Assembly (NCBI GenBank): GCA_038501785.1
Contig: JBAMJR010000025.1
Location: forward strand, 5,548,501-5,612,500
Direction of reading: 5' to 3'
Origin: Myoxocephalus aenaeus
Lineage: Eukaryota; Chordata; Actinopteri; Perciformes; Cottidae
Length of the DNA stretch: 64,000 nucleotides
The position numbers and the translations under genes were made by a program. Below the pieces are notes generated by a model. The model saw nothing but the letters and a program-made list of their open reading frames with translations, was not told the origin of the DNA and did no database searches. Shown one piece after another: positions 33,691-46,609 of the stretch; the stretch's first letter is position 1; each line of letters opens with the position of its first letter.

Positions 33691-34179
33691 ACGTGCAGAC
33701 ACTATCGGGCCATCTGGTAAATAGATAGGTTGGTGAGGCGTCGTCATGGCAGCCAGTTAGCCGGGGGATCCAAATGATGTCATCCCTCACCGCGGCAACA
33801 CTTAAAGAGATAAGTTCCCTAAAGAGGCAGCCATTTATCAGCAGCCAATACACTGATACACCAACACACACATACACACATATTGAAAAGAAACAACACA
33901 AACACACACACTCTATTGTTGAACCATTTGACCGCTCAAGCCCCCGTTCTCCATTTGTAATCACCCTGTCATGGAAGACACTGAAGTAGGGGGTACTGGT
34001 CACATTACTGTGTGTGTGTCTGTGTGTTAGTGTGTGTTTGTATGTGTAGCCTTTAAGGAATACAATATTACGATCTACCAACTTTTTATTAATTGAAAGC
34101 TGCTCATAGTCAATCTTTTTAGTGCTATTTTCACATGTGAGTTATTTCAGAAGTATTCTTTTTAATTGGATTTCTCAGA

Positions 34180-34520
34180 GGGAAACCCAAAAAAATTCAG
34201 CAGTTCATTACACCCAGGCCACAACCTCCGGTTCTGAGAAGTGTAGCAAATAAGGAAGTGCCTTAAATCTGCTTTCTTTCTAAGGGCCATCAGGGCGCGA
34301 CTCCTCTGGTTTTATAGCAGTCGATGGGAAAATAACTCAGTAACATTGTAAACATGAGTTTACAAAGTCTTCTTCAATACAACATGATGTTCATTAAATT
34401 CAGTGAATCGTGGTCCCAATTAGATTAAAATATATGGTAAAGCAGGATATACTTTTGGGGCTCGCTTGTGATTGACAGGTCGCTAGCACCACATTGTTCA
34501 GTCTGGTACTTTTCTGTATT
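34180..34520 (+). repeat. Dispersed repeat A, copy 2
   Basis: It shares CGACTCCTCTGGTT, CATGATGTTCATTAAAT, AAGCAGGATATAC and TTGTGATTGACAGGTCGCTA with copy 1, in order. Confidence 0.65.
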
Positions 34521-34559
34521 TTTGTCTTACTGTACTTTACTGTTTTAGTTCAGTCTCAC

Positions 34560-34700
34560 AACTCTAATCCACTTCATTTCCAGCAGCAAGCAGGCAGCTG
34601 TTTCAGTGAAAATGATCTGATAAACTCTCTACACTTCCAGCTCAGATACTAGCTGGTCAGAAAAGTGGACCATAAGCTAAAGAGGCAGATTTTTTTCCTT
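34560..34700. repeat. Dispersed repeat D fragment
   Basis: CAGCAGCAAGCAGGCAGCTG followed by AGTGAAAATGATCTGATAAA resembles 24730-24790 and 57770-57850. Confidence 0.4.
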
Positions 34701-35104
34701 TTGATGTATCAGCAACTATTTGCTAACATGTTATTAAAATCGGCCTATTGTAACTATAAAGCTCTAATAGCAACAATAGGTGTTGGTTCATTGAACGCAA
34801 ATACATGGCTCAGATTAGCACAGATTAATTAAGGAAGGGGTTAAAGATCCAAATAGCCCTATTATTTATGTTTGTCAGAGATCAGCTGAGGCTAAACATG
34901 AACAAAATGTTCTGGTGTTTCTTTGCTCTGTAAACATTTGCACAATTTTTTTCAAATCAGCCACCGGGGTCCCCTGATACCCCAATGTGTGTCAGTGTGT
35001 ATGTGTGTGCGTCAGTGGAAAGATGGCCTCTCTCTATTAGCTGTAATGGAGTCAGACTGAGATGTCAAAGAGAACAGACTCTTATCAGAAAGAGTGAGAG
35101 TGAA

Positions 35105-35215
<111 letters not shown>

Positions 35216-35379
35216 GAAATGGGGGAGAGACTGGTGAGGAGAATTGGAATGTGGAAAAAGAAGAGGAGACGGAGGTGGAAAGACGTGGTGGAGGAGAAAA
35301 CAGTCTTTGGATAGAGGAAATGGGGGAGAGAAAGAAATGAGGAGAAGAAGATGAGGAAGAGAGGCCATGTTCATCTTGT

Positions 35380-38340
35380 GTCACATCGAGACCGGCAGCC
35401 CTTCCCCCTGCTGCATCTTTCTCCCTCTGTTTCTCTGTGTCTCCTGTAAATGGTCGGCTAAAGACAGTAGCAAGGTTCAGTTGCAGTTTCATGGAAATGT
35501 CAACACCTGCAGCTTTGTTTGAATTTTTCTTATGAAATAATACAAAACAATGCATGAAAAGAAAAAAGGCACAGCTCGAATTAAAACCAGCAGAGGGTGC
35601 TGAAAGTGCAGTCAGAGTAAAATGACTTTAATGAGAGATTTCCACCACCACACTGTTTCCTAGTCATATTAAACACAATTATTGTCAGTGAATATTAATT
35701 CTGCTCTCAAAAGAGTGTTTATAGAAATGTTAAATATGCCGTAGCTGTAATAAAATGACTCTAGCATAATTTAGATGCATGTATCACAATTAGATGTAAT
35801 CTTGAACAGGATAAAGAGCCATCCAACTTGCATCTGTCCTACCGGCTACAACTGATTATCTTTAAAACTGCATTGCTCTAATAGCGAGACCATTAAAAAA
35901 ACAAAAACAACTTCTAGCATAATCACAGCCTCATAACACTTTACAATCCTAAACAGACCTAGTCCATTCAGAGGATATATGGCTTTCACAAGGTATATTG
36001 AAAATAAGGTTACACGCAGTTAAGAAAATGCTCACCATCCAAATGCCAAAATCTTTTATTCCTGCAAAAGCCTAAATATGTGGAGCAACCCAAAAATACA
36101 TAATTTGTATACGATTTTTTGACAAGACTAACTATATACACGTCTAGACCGCTGTACTTGTCCCGTAGTGAAACCAAGATTGATTTACTTGACCTTACTT
36201 TTGTTACGTAACTTACAAACTATCGCTTACTTAAATAAGTTACATAACAAGTGTACTTATTTTAACCGAGACCAAGATCTTTGCCTTAACCTAACCAAGT
36301 AGTTTTGTTGTCTAGACCTAACATTGTTTTGTTTCAAATCACCAACATTAAGTTTCACCATTACATTTGCAGTTTGATCTGAAGCAATAGAATGGTAGTG
36401 ATGACCATGGATAACCAACCGCCATTTAATCAACTGATATAATCCAAAATGGGTGCCTGATAAGGCTTTGTGGTGTTGTATGTATTATCAATTATTAGGT
36501 TACTAATTAGATGATAGTCTTCTGTCAATCCTGTCTATCCTTGTAAACAGCCTTCAAAAATGTTTTTATCTTCTAGCCAGCACAGGTAGACTTTTCATTT
36601 AAATAAAGAACGTCTCATAATTGCACATGTGGATGTACAAAAAACGTGCAGCTCCACTTTCATGACACTTTAACAACTGGACGCTGTGACCTTTTTTTCC
36701 ATGGATTTGAGATTTTATTTGGTTTTGGACTATTTAAAATGAAGAAATATGCTATTTGTTTGTTGTTATTTCTGTTGTTGTTTGCTGTTTGTCTGATTCT
36801 GATCTGATACCACATCTGACCCACAATGTTTTTGGCAGCAGCCTTTCACATAGAAATATTATTTTATTTTATACACAGGAGATTAAATGCCACTAGAAAA
36901 CACTGTTCACATCTGCTTCCAGATGTTAAACACTTCAAATCAAATCCAATCACTACGCACTTCAGGTTTTAACCAACTAGGAGTGGTGATGTTTGTACTA
37001 AGACCAAATGTTGGCAGCCACAAGTGCTCCCACTGCTCATGTGAGCGCTCTTCACAGCTGTGTCCTATCATAATTCCTGGTAATCTCTTGGGTGTCAGAG
37101 CAATTCCCCATTTAAAGTTAATCTGTCTGGTGTGTTATGCACCACAGGGAGCTGCAGCGTTCCTTTCATGTGTTTCAACTAAATGGCTGACTGAGCATTG
37201 AAAACATAAAACAGATAGAGGAGTAAATGATGTGTCTCCATTATAATTTAGTCGGGAGTAAAGAATCAGAAGGCAGCATAGCCTCTGAGATTTCTTTAGT
37301 TCAGTAGTTACTGAACCAGCAAACTGAAGAAATCTGCCCAAGTATGGCATTACTTGGGCATGTATTCTTTCTACAGGGTTTAGTTTCAAAGTAAGAAACA
37401 ATTATATTAAACAAGTAATGCAAATGTCATTTACATACATTTATATAATCCACAAATAATAAAACGTGGTTAGATTGGTTATCGTGCTTTTGATATAAAT
37501 GATATATATAGGATACCCAAAAAAGCAGCATAGATTGCTGTGCCCTATAATTTAGACATCTTTATATTGTATATTGTATATTTTACTGGTATGCCTCTCT
37601 CTTCAAATACCCTTTATTAAAATATAGAATACATAACCTCATGACACTGGATGTTTGTTTGCAAGGGGAAATATAACATAATTTCAGATCATTGTTCCTC
37701 ATTCATCAGGTTCACTGAAAGATCATCACCTCACATTTTTCCAGTCAAAGAGTTGTTCAAAGCATTAGCTCAAGTTTGACTAAGTGTAAAACAATAACTT
37801 GGTGATGTCATCCACCTGATCTCAGTTTGGCCTTGGTAACTTCAGGTTTATAAAAGAGAGCCTGTGTAACTGAGTGTGGGTGTCAGGCAGAAAAACTCAA
37901 ATTAAATCACACTTGAGTTGCATTTCGAGAAGTGTAGGATCCAGTGTTTTTGGAGGTTGACCCATAGGCTAATACAAGTGAGGATATCTCTACTTTATTG
38001 TTGATTCTAGCTTTCAATCATTTGTCTCTTGCCCACTCTAAATGTGTACACATTCATAAAATAACCCCAATATGAATGTATTAAAGGTCATGGAGCAGCA
38101 GGAGCATTTCACCACTTTGTGCAGTTTACATTTTAGGATCTATGATTGTGTTGTTTTCTGCTGCTTCAACAGTTTTTGTTGGAATTGCTGCAGTCAAAGA
38201 ATATAAGTGGGTGGAAGTTCATGTGTTGTAATAATTGAGTTTATGCCTGTTTGCATGAGAAGCCAGCATCATTAAATATCTTATGCATGTCTGCAGCACA
38301 GTGGCAGTGTGTTTGAAGTTGCCACGCCACCTGGAGCTCA
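35380..38340. other. Three kb with no gene and no clear repeat
   Basis: AT-rich, unique-looking sequence. The longest frames (for example 36887-37201) lack any recognisable motif. Confidence 0.35.
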
Positions 38341-38346
38341 TCTCAC

Positions 38347-38471
<125 letters not shown>

Positions 38472-38539
38472 CCCCTCCATATAGTGTTCTCTGGGCTCAG
38501 TGCCATGCTCCTCATCATGTTTGTCTAAGCTAATCGGCC

Positions 38540-38960
38540 GGTCGCTGCCTCCTCCCTGCATTAACGTTGTAAGAACAGAGACACCTCCTTAATGACGGTG
38601 CTAATTGAATGAAATGGCCATACTAACGAGCATAAAACCTCCCACTCACATTTAGCTAATTAACAACACACTGGCTTAATTACAACAGTAGAAACACATG
38701 CAGCTCTGCCTCGTTACTGTTAATTGCCGTGGCTAACAGGGATTTATGGTAATTGGCTGTATAAGCGTTGTTAACGAGAAGCTGAATTAGCTAGACATAG
38801 AGACAAGAGCAGAGCAGAGATGTTTCAGTGCTAATTAACACTGGGCATACTCATCTGCTATACTGGTTGGAGCGGAGGGGTCTGCAAGTCTATTGATCAT
38901 CCGATTGGCCAGTTTGATATACTCTCCTCTTATGGGAACCAATGAGTGGGATATATTATG
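38540..38960. promoter_or_regulatory. Candidate conserved non-coding element
   Basis: Unique-looking sequence with an unusual number of TAATTA/TTAATTA/CTAATT cores (about 38600, 38660, 38675, 38720, 38750, 38790, 38833), no open frame and no repeat. The pattern resembles homeodomain-responsive enhancers, but conservation cannot be judged from one genome. Confidence 0.3.
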
Positions 38961-39098
38961 CAACAGGAGCACGAATGCCAGTGTACAAAAAAACATTTTA
39001 AACCCCAGCCATTTGATTGGAGGAACCTAGTCAACTGCTGTTACTAAAATAACTAGTGGTTTATTGTTATTACAATACTGTACTGACAGTACTGTCAT

Positions 39099-39153
39099 AA
39101 ACACTAGACACACACTACTGCAACTTGTTAGCAGTAGTGTGTGTCTAGTGTTT
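39099..39153. repeat. Perfect 23-bp inverted repeat, 9-nt loop
   Basis: The left arm 39099-39121 (AAACACTAGACACACACTAC..) and right arm 39131-39153 pair without a mismatch around AACTTGTTA. A 12-bp palindrome, GACAGTACTGTC, lies just upstream (about 39085-39096). Confidence 0.85.
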
Positions 39154-39899
39154 TCTAACTGTGGGGCGTGGAGGTATTTCAGGTGAGGAGCGAGGGGGAA
39201 ATGCAGAATTTCTTTATTTCAAGACCTTTATTGAGAACTTCACATATTACAAAAGTCATGAGTAAAAAAATATCAAAAAAAAGTCACATATCTGCACTAA
39301 TTCTGTTTTGTTTGGCACAGGTTGCATGTATTATTATTATCTTGAAAAAGATATTCACTGCAAAACAGGTAAATTGCAGCCACAATAAGCTATTTTCTTT
39401 TGCCAAATATATATATTTTGCACAGATAGAACTTTATTTGCATTGTTCTAACAAAATGATTGCACTTTTGTTGTTGTTGTTGTCTGATTTACTTGAAAGT
39501 GATTTCAATGTTCTTTATTCTATTATTTTATAAAACATGTTAACCATGCACTGCTTTATAGTATGAGCACATGGCTATGACTTTTCCTCTTGCCATCTTT
39601 ATGTCTTCTACTTTTATTAAAGAATTATTATTTTTGAGGTATATTTGTTATCTATTAAGGCATTTTAAAGGTTTAATGAAACAAGACAATACTTACATGT
39701 GTGACAGTTCCTTTAATGTATTGCACTGTACTGTCTTTGTACTTGTTTCCTGTTTTTATTGCATCGAGAGACACTGCATTAAGCAGTTGTTGTATTTTGG
39801 CTACTTCAGGGCAGAACACCACAACACACAAAAAATCACCCATGTTTGACATATTGTCTTTTAAAGATGCCTATATCTGCCTATTCACACATCCAGTAT

Positions 39900-40080
39900 A
39901 CACAGAGCTGCATAGGGGCTCCTCTATGGTCTTCAGCTAATATCTCTCTGCTGTTTGGTGCTGAGCAGATAGTGTACAGTGGGTTTTTTGGGGGACTTTT
40001 TAGCTGAAAATAGCTGCCTGCTCCCCAGTTGCTCCCCGGACACTTCATAGCAGCCGACTGCTCCTAGAATGCTAAGGATG
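39900..40080. repeat. Dispersed repeat D fragment
   Basis: GCTGAGCAGATAGTGTACAG and ATAGCTGCCTGCTCC match the fragment at 14940-15000. Confidence 0.45.
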
Positions 40081-40087
40081 GTTAAGC

Positions 40088-40117
40088 CCTAGGGTCCCCT
40101 AGAATGGGGACCCTAGG
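40088..40117. repeat. 12-bp inverted repeat, 6-nt loop
   Basis: CCTAGGGTCCCC (40088-40099) pairs with GGGGACCCTAGG (40106-40117) around TAGAAT. Confidence 0.8.
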
Positions 40118-40922
40118 CCCAAGGTTCATATCTACTGGTCATAAGTGCCTGGTATTTAAGTACCTATTGTCCTTGGCCTCTAATCAATCAGCAAGTCCTT
40201 GCCTTTCATAATTTTTATTTTCATGTTTTCATGTTTTTAACATAATTCGCCAATATTCAGGAACATAATCCATAAGTAGCAAGATGTGTCGAAAATGACC
40301 CAGAGAGAGCTCCCCAAGTTTTGGGGAAAATAATTTATCGGACCCTTACCGCCGATTAGAAGAAGTAGACTGCCATGCCACTGGCCAAGGTACAGTAAAA
40401 GAGAAGTAAGTAGGCTACTCACTTGTTAAGTTACTTGTTCACTTTTGTATTGATTTACTATTTACCTTTTAGTTGTATTCATTTTTCTGTGCAGTTGATT
40501 ACTTGTACAGTAATGTATTTACCTGTGTTCTACTGGTTTTAATTCTATATTTTGCTTTTATAGTATACATAAGCCTAATGTGTGATGCTATTAATATGTG
40601 ATGAATATGTTCTTGTTGATACAAAGCCAAAGTGTATGGGCTACACTTAAGTCCCAGCCATTTTTCTCAAATTCCGAATTGTTTTGCATACCCATAGTAA
40701 ATACAGAATATCTCCTCAACCACAAGGGCTATTTGAATAATTTCAAAAGGTATAATATAAAGAAAAAACTTGTGAGACTAGTTAAGAGGTTCATATAGCA
40801 GTATATGTGTTACTGGTTTATTGGTTGATGATAGAACACAGGAAAGAAAAAACAGTTTTAGAGACCCAGACAGGGTAAGAAAGTAACAGTGTATTGAATT
40901 ATGAATGTCTTTTCAAGTTATT

Positions 40923-41052
<130 letters not shown>

Positions 41053-41253
41053 ATTGCTTCTCATTCCTCCCTTCCTAACTTCTTAATTTGCTCATTCCTC
41101 CTCCTTTTCCCTCTCACCTCATACCCCCTCCCCCTTTCTTCATATTCACTGGCTTTTATATTCCTCCCACTGATTAAGTGATTCTGGTTATGTGTTCACT
41201 TGAAGAGCATTCAGGCAGACACAGTCTAGAGGTATGTCTGTACAGCGTGTCAC

Positions 41254-41255
<2 letters not shown>

Positions 41256-41324
<69 letters not shown>

Positions 41325-41326
41325 GT
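41256..41326. repeat. (GT)n microsatellite
   Basis: Pure except for a GC step near its end. Confidence 0.95.
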
Positions 41327-41419
41327 TCCTTTAGGCCCTGCCAGATCTCTCACAGCTCATTGGTTGTATATGACGGAATGAAACTTATCTATTGGTTAAA
41401 AGATCTTGTTAACATCCAT

Positions 41420-41801
41420 AAATCCATTCCATTATCCATTGTCGGGGGTGCTGGAGCCGATCCCAGCTGACATTGGGTGAAGGCAGAGTTCACCTGGACA
41501 GGTGTCCAGTTTATCTCAGGGCTCATATAGAAACAGAACACCATTCACTCTCACATTCACACCTACGGGCAGTTTAGAGTCGCCAATTAGCCTGAGCTGC
41601 ATGTCTTTAGACTGTGGGAGGAAGCCGGAGAACCTGGAGTGAACCCACGCTGCCACAGGGAGAACGTGTAGGGAACCCATGCTACCACGGGGAGAACGTG
41701 TAGGGAACCCATGCTACCACGGGGAGAACGTGCAAACTATCCCGGGATCGAACCCGGCCCTTCTTGCTGTGCTAGCCACTACACTACCGTGCAGCCCATC
41801 C
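41420..41801 (-). mobile_element. tRNA-derived SINE with internal 32-bp triplication
   Basis: On the minus strand the head GGGCTGCACGGTAGTGTAGT, then GGCTAGCAC (A box) and GGGTTCGATCCCGGG (B box), shows a tRNA-derived promoter. The body has the familiar CCACAGTCTAAAGACATGCAG and CTAAACTGCCCGTAGGTG blocks. Three copies of a 32-bp unit (41641-41736) expand it. Confidence 0.75.
41641..41736. repeat. 32-bp tandem triplication inside SINE
   Basis: Units start GAACCCAYGCTRCCAC at 41641, 41673 and 41705. The second and third are almost identical. Confidence 0.8.
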
Positions 41802-41843
41802 ATAGATCCATGGATAATAATTACTGCCCACACACTACAGATA

Positions 41844-41846
<3 letters not shown>

Positions 41847-41922
<76 letters not shown>

Positions 41923-41930
41923 GTGTGTGT
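41847..41930. repeat. (GT)n microsatellite
   Basis: It lies 45 bp beyond the SINE head, with one GC step near the end. Confidence 0.95.
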
Positions 41931-42059
41931 TAAGTTGACAGAATTTGTAAATGTTACAGGGTGTGTCAGTTTGTGTTTGTGTGTGACAGACCAAGGGAAT
42001 TAGTTTTTTGACTTGTTCAAAGAAGCTCATACTTGTTACATGTTATTGCTCACACTCTC

Positions 42060-42660
42060 CAAACACTGATCAAACCAGATGAGAACAGCCTCAGTTTAAA
42101 AAAGATAGAGGTTCAGTTATTCTGCTCAATCATCGTCTGATAAGGGAGCTTCTCTGTCAACCTATCACCCTGGTCCTACACAACCTCGACTTCAAATTAT
42201 TACTCATCACTTACAAAGCCCCTCCCTACCTTTCAGATCTCCTCCCCCTCCCTGCCCCAACCCGTTGCCTCAGGTCCGCCGGTACAAACACTCAGGACCA
42301 AGATCATCAGGACCAAGCGCCGGACCTGGGGTGACAGGGCCTTCTGCTGCACTCCCCCTCTGGAACGCTCTCATCCACATCCGTCAGGCTCCCACCCTAT
42401 CTTCATTTAAGCAAGCCCTCAAAATCCACCTCTTCCAACTCGCGTACACCTGCTAAACCCCTGCTCCTATGACCCACACAGCTTCTCCAGTTTTCTTTTT
42501 TTTTGTTACCAAAATGTTCTGTTTGTTTGTTTTTGTTTGCTTTGTCTTTCCTTTTTTGTTTTGTTCCGTTTGTCTCTGTCTCTTGTCCCCAATGTAAAGT
42601 GTCTTTGTGTACTTAGAAAAGCGCTATAAAAGTTTTAATTATTATTATTATTATTATAAT
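42060..42660 (+). mobile_element. L2/Rex1-like LINE, 3' end only
   Basis: The + strand reads a LLITYKAPPYLSDLL-like stretch, then PLWNALIHIRQAPTLSSFKQ and ALKIHLFQLAYTC before a stop at 42454. This is the C-terminal end of an L2/CR1-group reverse transcriptase ORF, with at least one frameshift. The 3' UTR ends AAAAGCGCTATAAAAG and (TTA)n. Confidence 0.78.
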
Positions 42661-43039
42661 AACATTTGGATAGAAAAATAATATAGAAGATGTAGGATTT
42701 ATTTTTGCAGACAGACTGAAAAACATATCTTTAACTTACTTGTCTCTTTGACCTTAAGACAGTTTCCCTACTGTCTGGGATTTTTTGGGGGGGAATTAAG
42801 TTAAGTGATCTTTTATTGAATAGTTAGTGCCAAGTTGTCTCATGACCTTTGACATTATAAAACTAGCAGACTTAAAGTAATACTCTAGAAGATTTTAATC
42901 TAAATGAATGTTACTCTTAAATTGGTTTCAGATTTTCTCAGTTTGAAGAGTCCGTCCTGAGAAAGAATTACAGCTGCAGCTTTGGATGCTTGGAGGTCTG
43001 CTAATATGCTATATGTGCTTCTTCTGAAACTGAAAGGGA

Positions 43040-43240
43040 ACTATCCCTTTAAATGGGGTTGAACAAGGTACTTTTCCATAGTTAGTAAATCTGTTTTAGC
43101 TACCAAAAAAACCAATATCAATTTAGTGTGTTCGCTATATTTAGAATATTTTCGCCACTTTACCTTACGGTCAGACGACCCTTCCTTTACCTATGCTCTC
43201 TCCAAAGCCAAAAGACTCCATTTACAAAATAAAATAACTG
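43040..43240. repeat. Dispersed repeat C, copy 3
   Basis: CAATATCAATTTAGTG, CTATATTTAGAATATTTTC and CTTTACCTTACGGTCAGACG match 28990-29050. Confidence 0.55.
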
Positions 43241-45900
43241 TCTTCATCGGTTGGTTTGTATGTTATTGTGTGACTTTGGTATTGGTTAGTTTGGATTCAA
43301 AACATTATCACTTATTTTACATAAAACATCTCAACGAACATCAGAATTCATGATTAACATTAAGACTGCAAGACAACATATATAGTTTGAGGTCCATCCG
43401 ACATGTCCAAAGCTACTTGGGATGCTCTTACCTTTCTCCGAGTGGGTACGAGGCCCACAGCATCATCAACCATCGCTTCTATAAATGTCCTTAGTTGCCA
43501 TTCTTTCGCAAAAGGTTTGTAAGATGAATTTCATAATCATTTTAGCCTGAAGATGCTTTTGGGAAACAAGGCCCTGAATGATTGTACTTGAGCAGTGATT
43601 GCTGAACAGACACATGAAAGAAAACTTAAACTAGGTGATCCGTGAACACCATTGCAATGTGTGCTAAGCAAGGTGAAAGAAAAGAGACCAGAGAAGGAAA
43701 CCACAGCAGTGAGCTGTGAGCAAATTATACTTAAAAGCAAAGAGTTCAAAGTAAAACACTGAGTCCAAAGAGAGTGCTGGTACAAATTAGCTCCTCAATT
43801 ACAGTACCAAAAGCAGATTATATGTCATTTGTTACTTCCGCCCTTTCTGCTTGTATATACAGTGAGTGTGTGTTGTGTGCATATGCAGATGAGCAGAGTG
43901 TGTGTGTGTGTGTTGCGTTGTGACAGGGACTAATGTCTAAATCAGCCAGACTCCATCGCCCTGTCGCCCCGCTCCCCTACAAATGTCACCTGTTCCCGGC
44001 CAGTGATTTGCATAATGCAAAGCTTCTCAGTCGTAACGGTCCGATTAGCGGCAGGGAGCGCCAGGACCATTCCTGACGCACCAAGCCGTTAACGGCTCCT
44101 TTTGCCGGGAACAACTGTGATTAACTCAGGGGGCTATGGGGTGGGGGGGAAAGGAGAGAGAGGAGCTGGCCTGAAAGTGTTCACACTCTGGTTGTATTAA
44201 TTACAGACAGACAGGTCGGCTTCAGGTGACATAACCAACTGATGGTTAAATTGAGCGCTGAGCCAAGGATGAAAAGATGAGGGGATGAGAGGAAGAATGG
44301 AGGGAAGGAGAGAGGTTACAAAGCTTAAATTGGGATGTTCAATTTGTTTTCACAAATATTTCAGTTGAGCCGAGAAATTAGGTGGAATTAAGTAATTGGA
44401 AGAGGACCAATATCTCTATTTACCCCATAATTACCTAAATCACTCAATTTGAATAGTGGTGTCTCTAAAAATGTCTCTATTTTCTCTATACAATATTGTG
44501 TACATAGTTCGACATTATTACAAAGTTAAATCACCATGTAAAACATGGTCGAAAAACCCCACACTGCAAGAAATCCAGTTAATTCCAAATCATCCCAAAC
44601 ATGTTTTTACAATATAATCCTCACAAATGAACACCACTTAAACAATTTCTGAAACTTAATTCTGTATTCACCAAAGGTAAAAAGCTAAGATTAGATAATT
44701 CACTAGAGGGGTATTTACAGATATATTGTATACCATAGAGAAAACCGTATTCAAAATTGACTCCGACAAAGGAACCGGAAATAGAAACAATGCTAACTCA
44801 TAACCAGATTTTAGGACTCATTCCTGCATTCCATTGTATTGTGCTTTTAGGTCATTATATTTTAATTGACTAGATGTTATAGAATTTGTTTTAATGTACG
44901 CTTTTAAATATCACATTTTGCACATCCAAATCTAAGACAAAATTCTGCACTTGTCACGCTAAATAGACAACAAAGTATTTTCTCTTCTCTTCTAATGGGT
45001 AGAAGGGGTTTACTACAGAGAGTAATGAGATTACCCTGCTATTATGATCAGTTGTGGCATTATCAAAGATTATTCTACTTTAAAGTCTCTTGGTATCCTT
45101 TTTGCGTTTTAACAGTTGATAGAGCAACATCTCTTTCAAATAGAGCTCCGTCTCCCTAAAAGGATGCTAAAAATATCTGACATCTATCTTTCTTTCTTCC
45201 CTTTCAGGTTCTGTTCTCTTCCTCTTTGCGTCTCTGTGTTTAACAGATGAGACAGGGATGAGAGGATGAGAGGATGAGAGGATGAGAGGGGAAATGTGTT
45301 GCACCTCACTTCTCTTTCTAATGTCTCCGGCTTCTGGGAAACCATGTGGAAAACTAAAGACTATTAATGCCACAAACAAATCTCTCCCAAAATGGAACCT
45401 CTTTTACATATTTTAGTGCACGGGCGGGCTGAGGGCTTAATGACATGGAGAGATGAGGAACCGGAGAAAGAGGAGAGAGAGCTAGAAAGGTTGGTGAGGA
45501 GGAGGAGGTTGGTGAGGATGAGACTGTAGGATGAAGGTGGAATAGAGAAAAAGAGAACAGAAGAAGGGGGTTATTGAGAGGAGATGGATGAACTTAATGG
45601 TGACATATTATGTTCATTCACAGGTTAATACTGGTGTTTTGGTTCTCCACTAGAACATGTCTTACTTCAATGTTCAAAAGTGGCTCCAACAGAAGCTGCA
45701 GCTTTATTTTTCTCCTACTGTCTGGGAGATTATACATGTATGCACGTCTGAAATGCTGTCTCTTTAAGCCCGCTACAAAAAAGCCCAGTCACTCGGATTG
45801 ATCCAATCGTTTCCGGTCTTCTGCATCTGCTCTGTTGGCATCTTTGCTGTTGGGAACCACAATCATTGAGTTTTGCTGTACTTCTGCCATGATTATCACC
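43241..45900. other. No gene seen; candidate regulatory block 43900-44250
   Basis: 43900-44250 is GC-richer and unique-looking, with GATTTGCATAATGCAAA (octamer-like) and GGTCCGATTAGCGG near 44010-44050. A small (GATGAGAG)n run lies at 45246-45290. The rest is AT-rich with no motif I recognise. Confidence 0.3.
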
Positions 45901-45917
45901 ACAATAACCACTTTTAA

Positions 45918-46605
45918 CCTTCCTCTTGTGTTAGCTTTCTGTTACAATCTCTTGTGTTAACGGGTCGGTTTTGACCCATGTCACTAAAAATAATTATCTA
46001 TCATCCAATTTGTTTCTCACCTTGTTAGGCTTCCTTATCCATGAAAATATTGTTGTATGTTTTAATATTTTTGGTGTGGGCCTCTGGGCCTTTTCTTTCT
46101 CAGTATACCACTCGATTTCATTTAAAACAATGGTAAAATGAACCTCAAGAGAATCATATAAATAAATAAATAAATAAAAGGTTGTTGTGTTACCTGACTA
46201 TTACTGAGGGGTATTAGAACACATCTCTTAAATACATTTGTTTTATTTATTTTTTTCATTTTAATATTATTTTTTTCCAGCAATAGAACTTTAATACAAA
46301 CACAAAATGAAAAGCAGAACAAGTCATAACACAAAATATAGATTTGCAAGGTCAAAAAAAACAAAAAAACAATCAAGCAAATCTTATTTTCATAACTGGG
46401 TCGAAACCGACCCTAACAACACAAAGGTCATAATTTCAACCAGAGCATTTTATAATTTAGTGAAAACAAAAGTGTTTGTTTTATTTTGTTGAAATAGAGG
46501 TTCCTGACAAAGTCAAAAAGCCTTGATGCAATAAACACATTTGATGTGGTTCTTATGCATTTAAAACCTAAAACGGGTCGGTTTGACCCTGACACAAGAG
46601 GAAGG
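45918..46605. mobile_element. piggyBac-like MITE, copy 2 (TTAA target site)
   Basis: It has CCTTCCTCTTGTGTTAG at the left and its complement at the right, with TTAA at 45914-45917 and 46606-46609. GGGTCGGTTTTGACCC lies near both ends. It is about 130 bp longer than copy 1, chiefly in its left half (46010-46270), which includes an (AAAT)n run. Confidence 0.85.
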
Positions 46606-46609
46606 TTAA

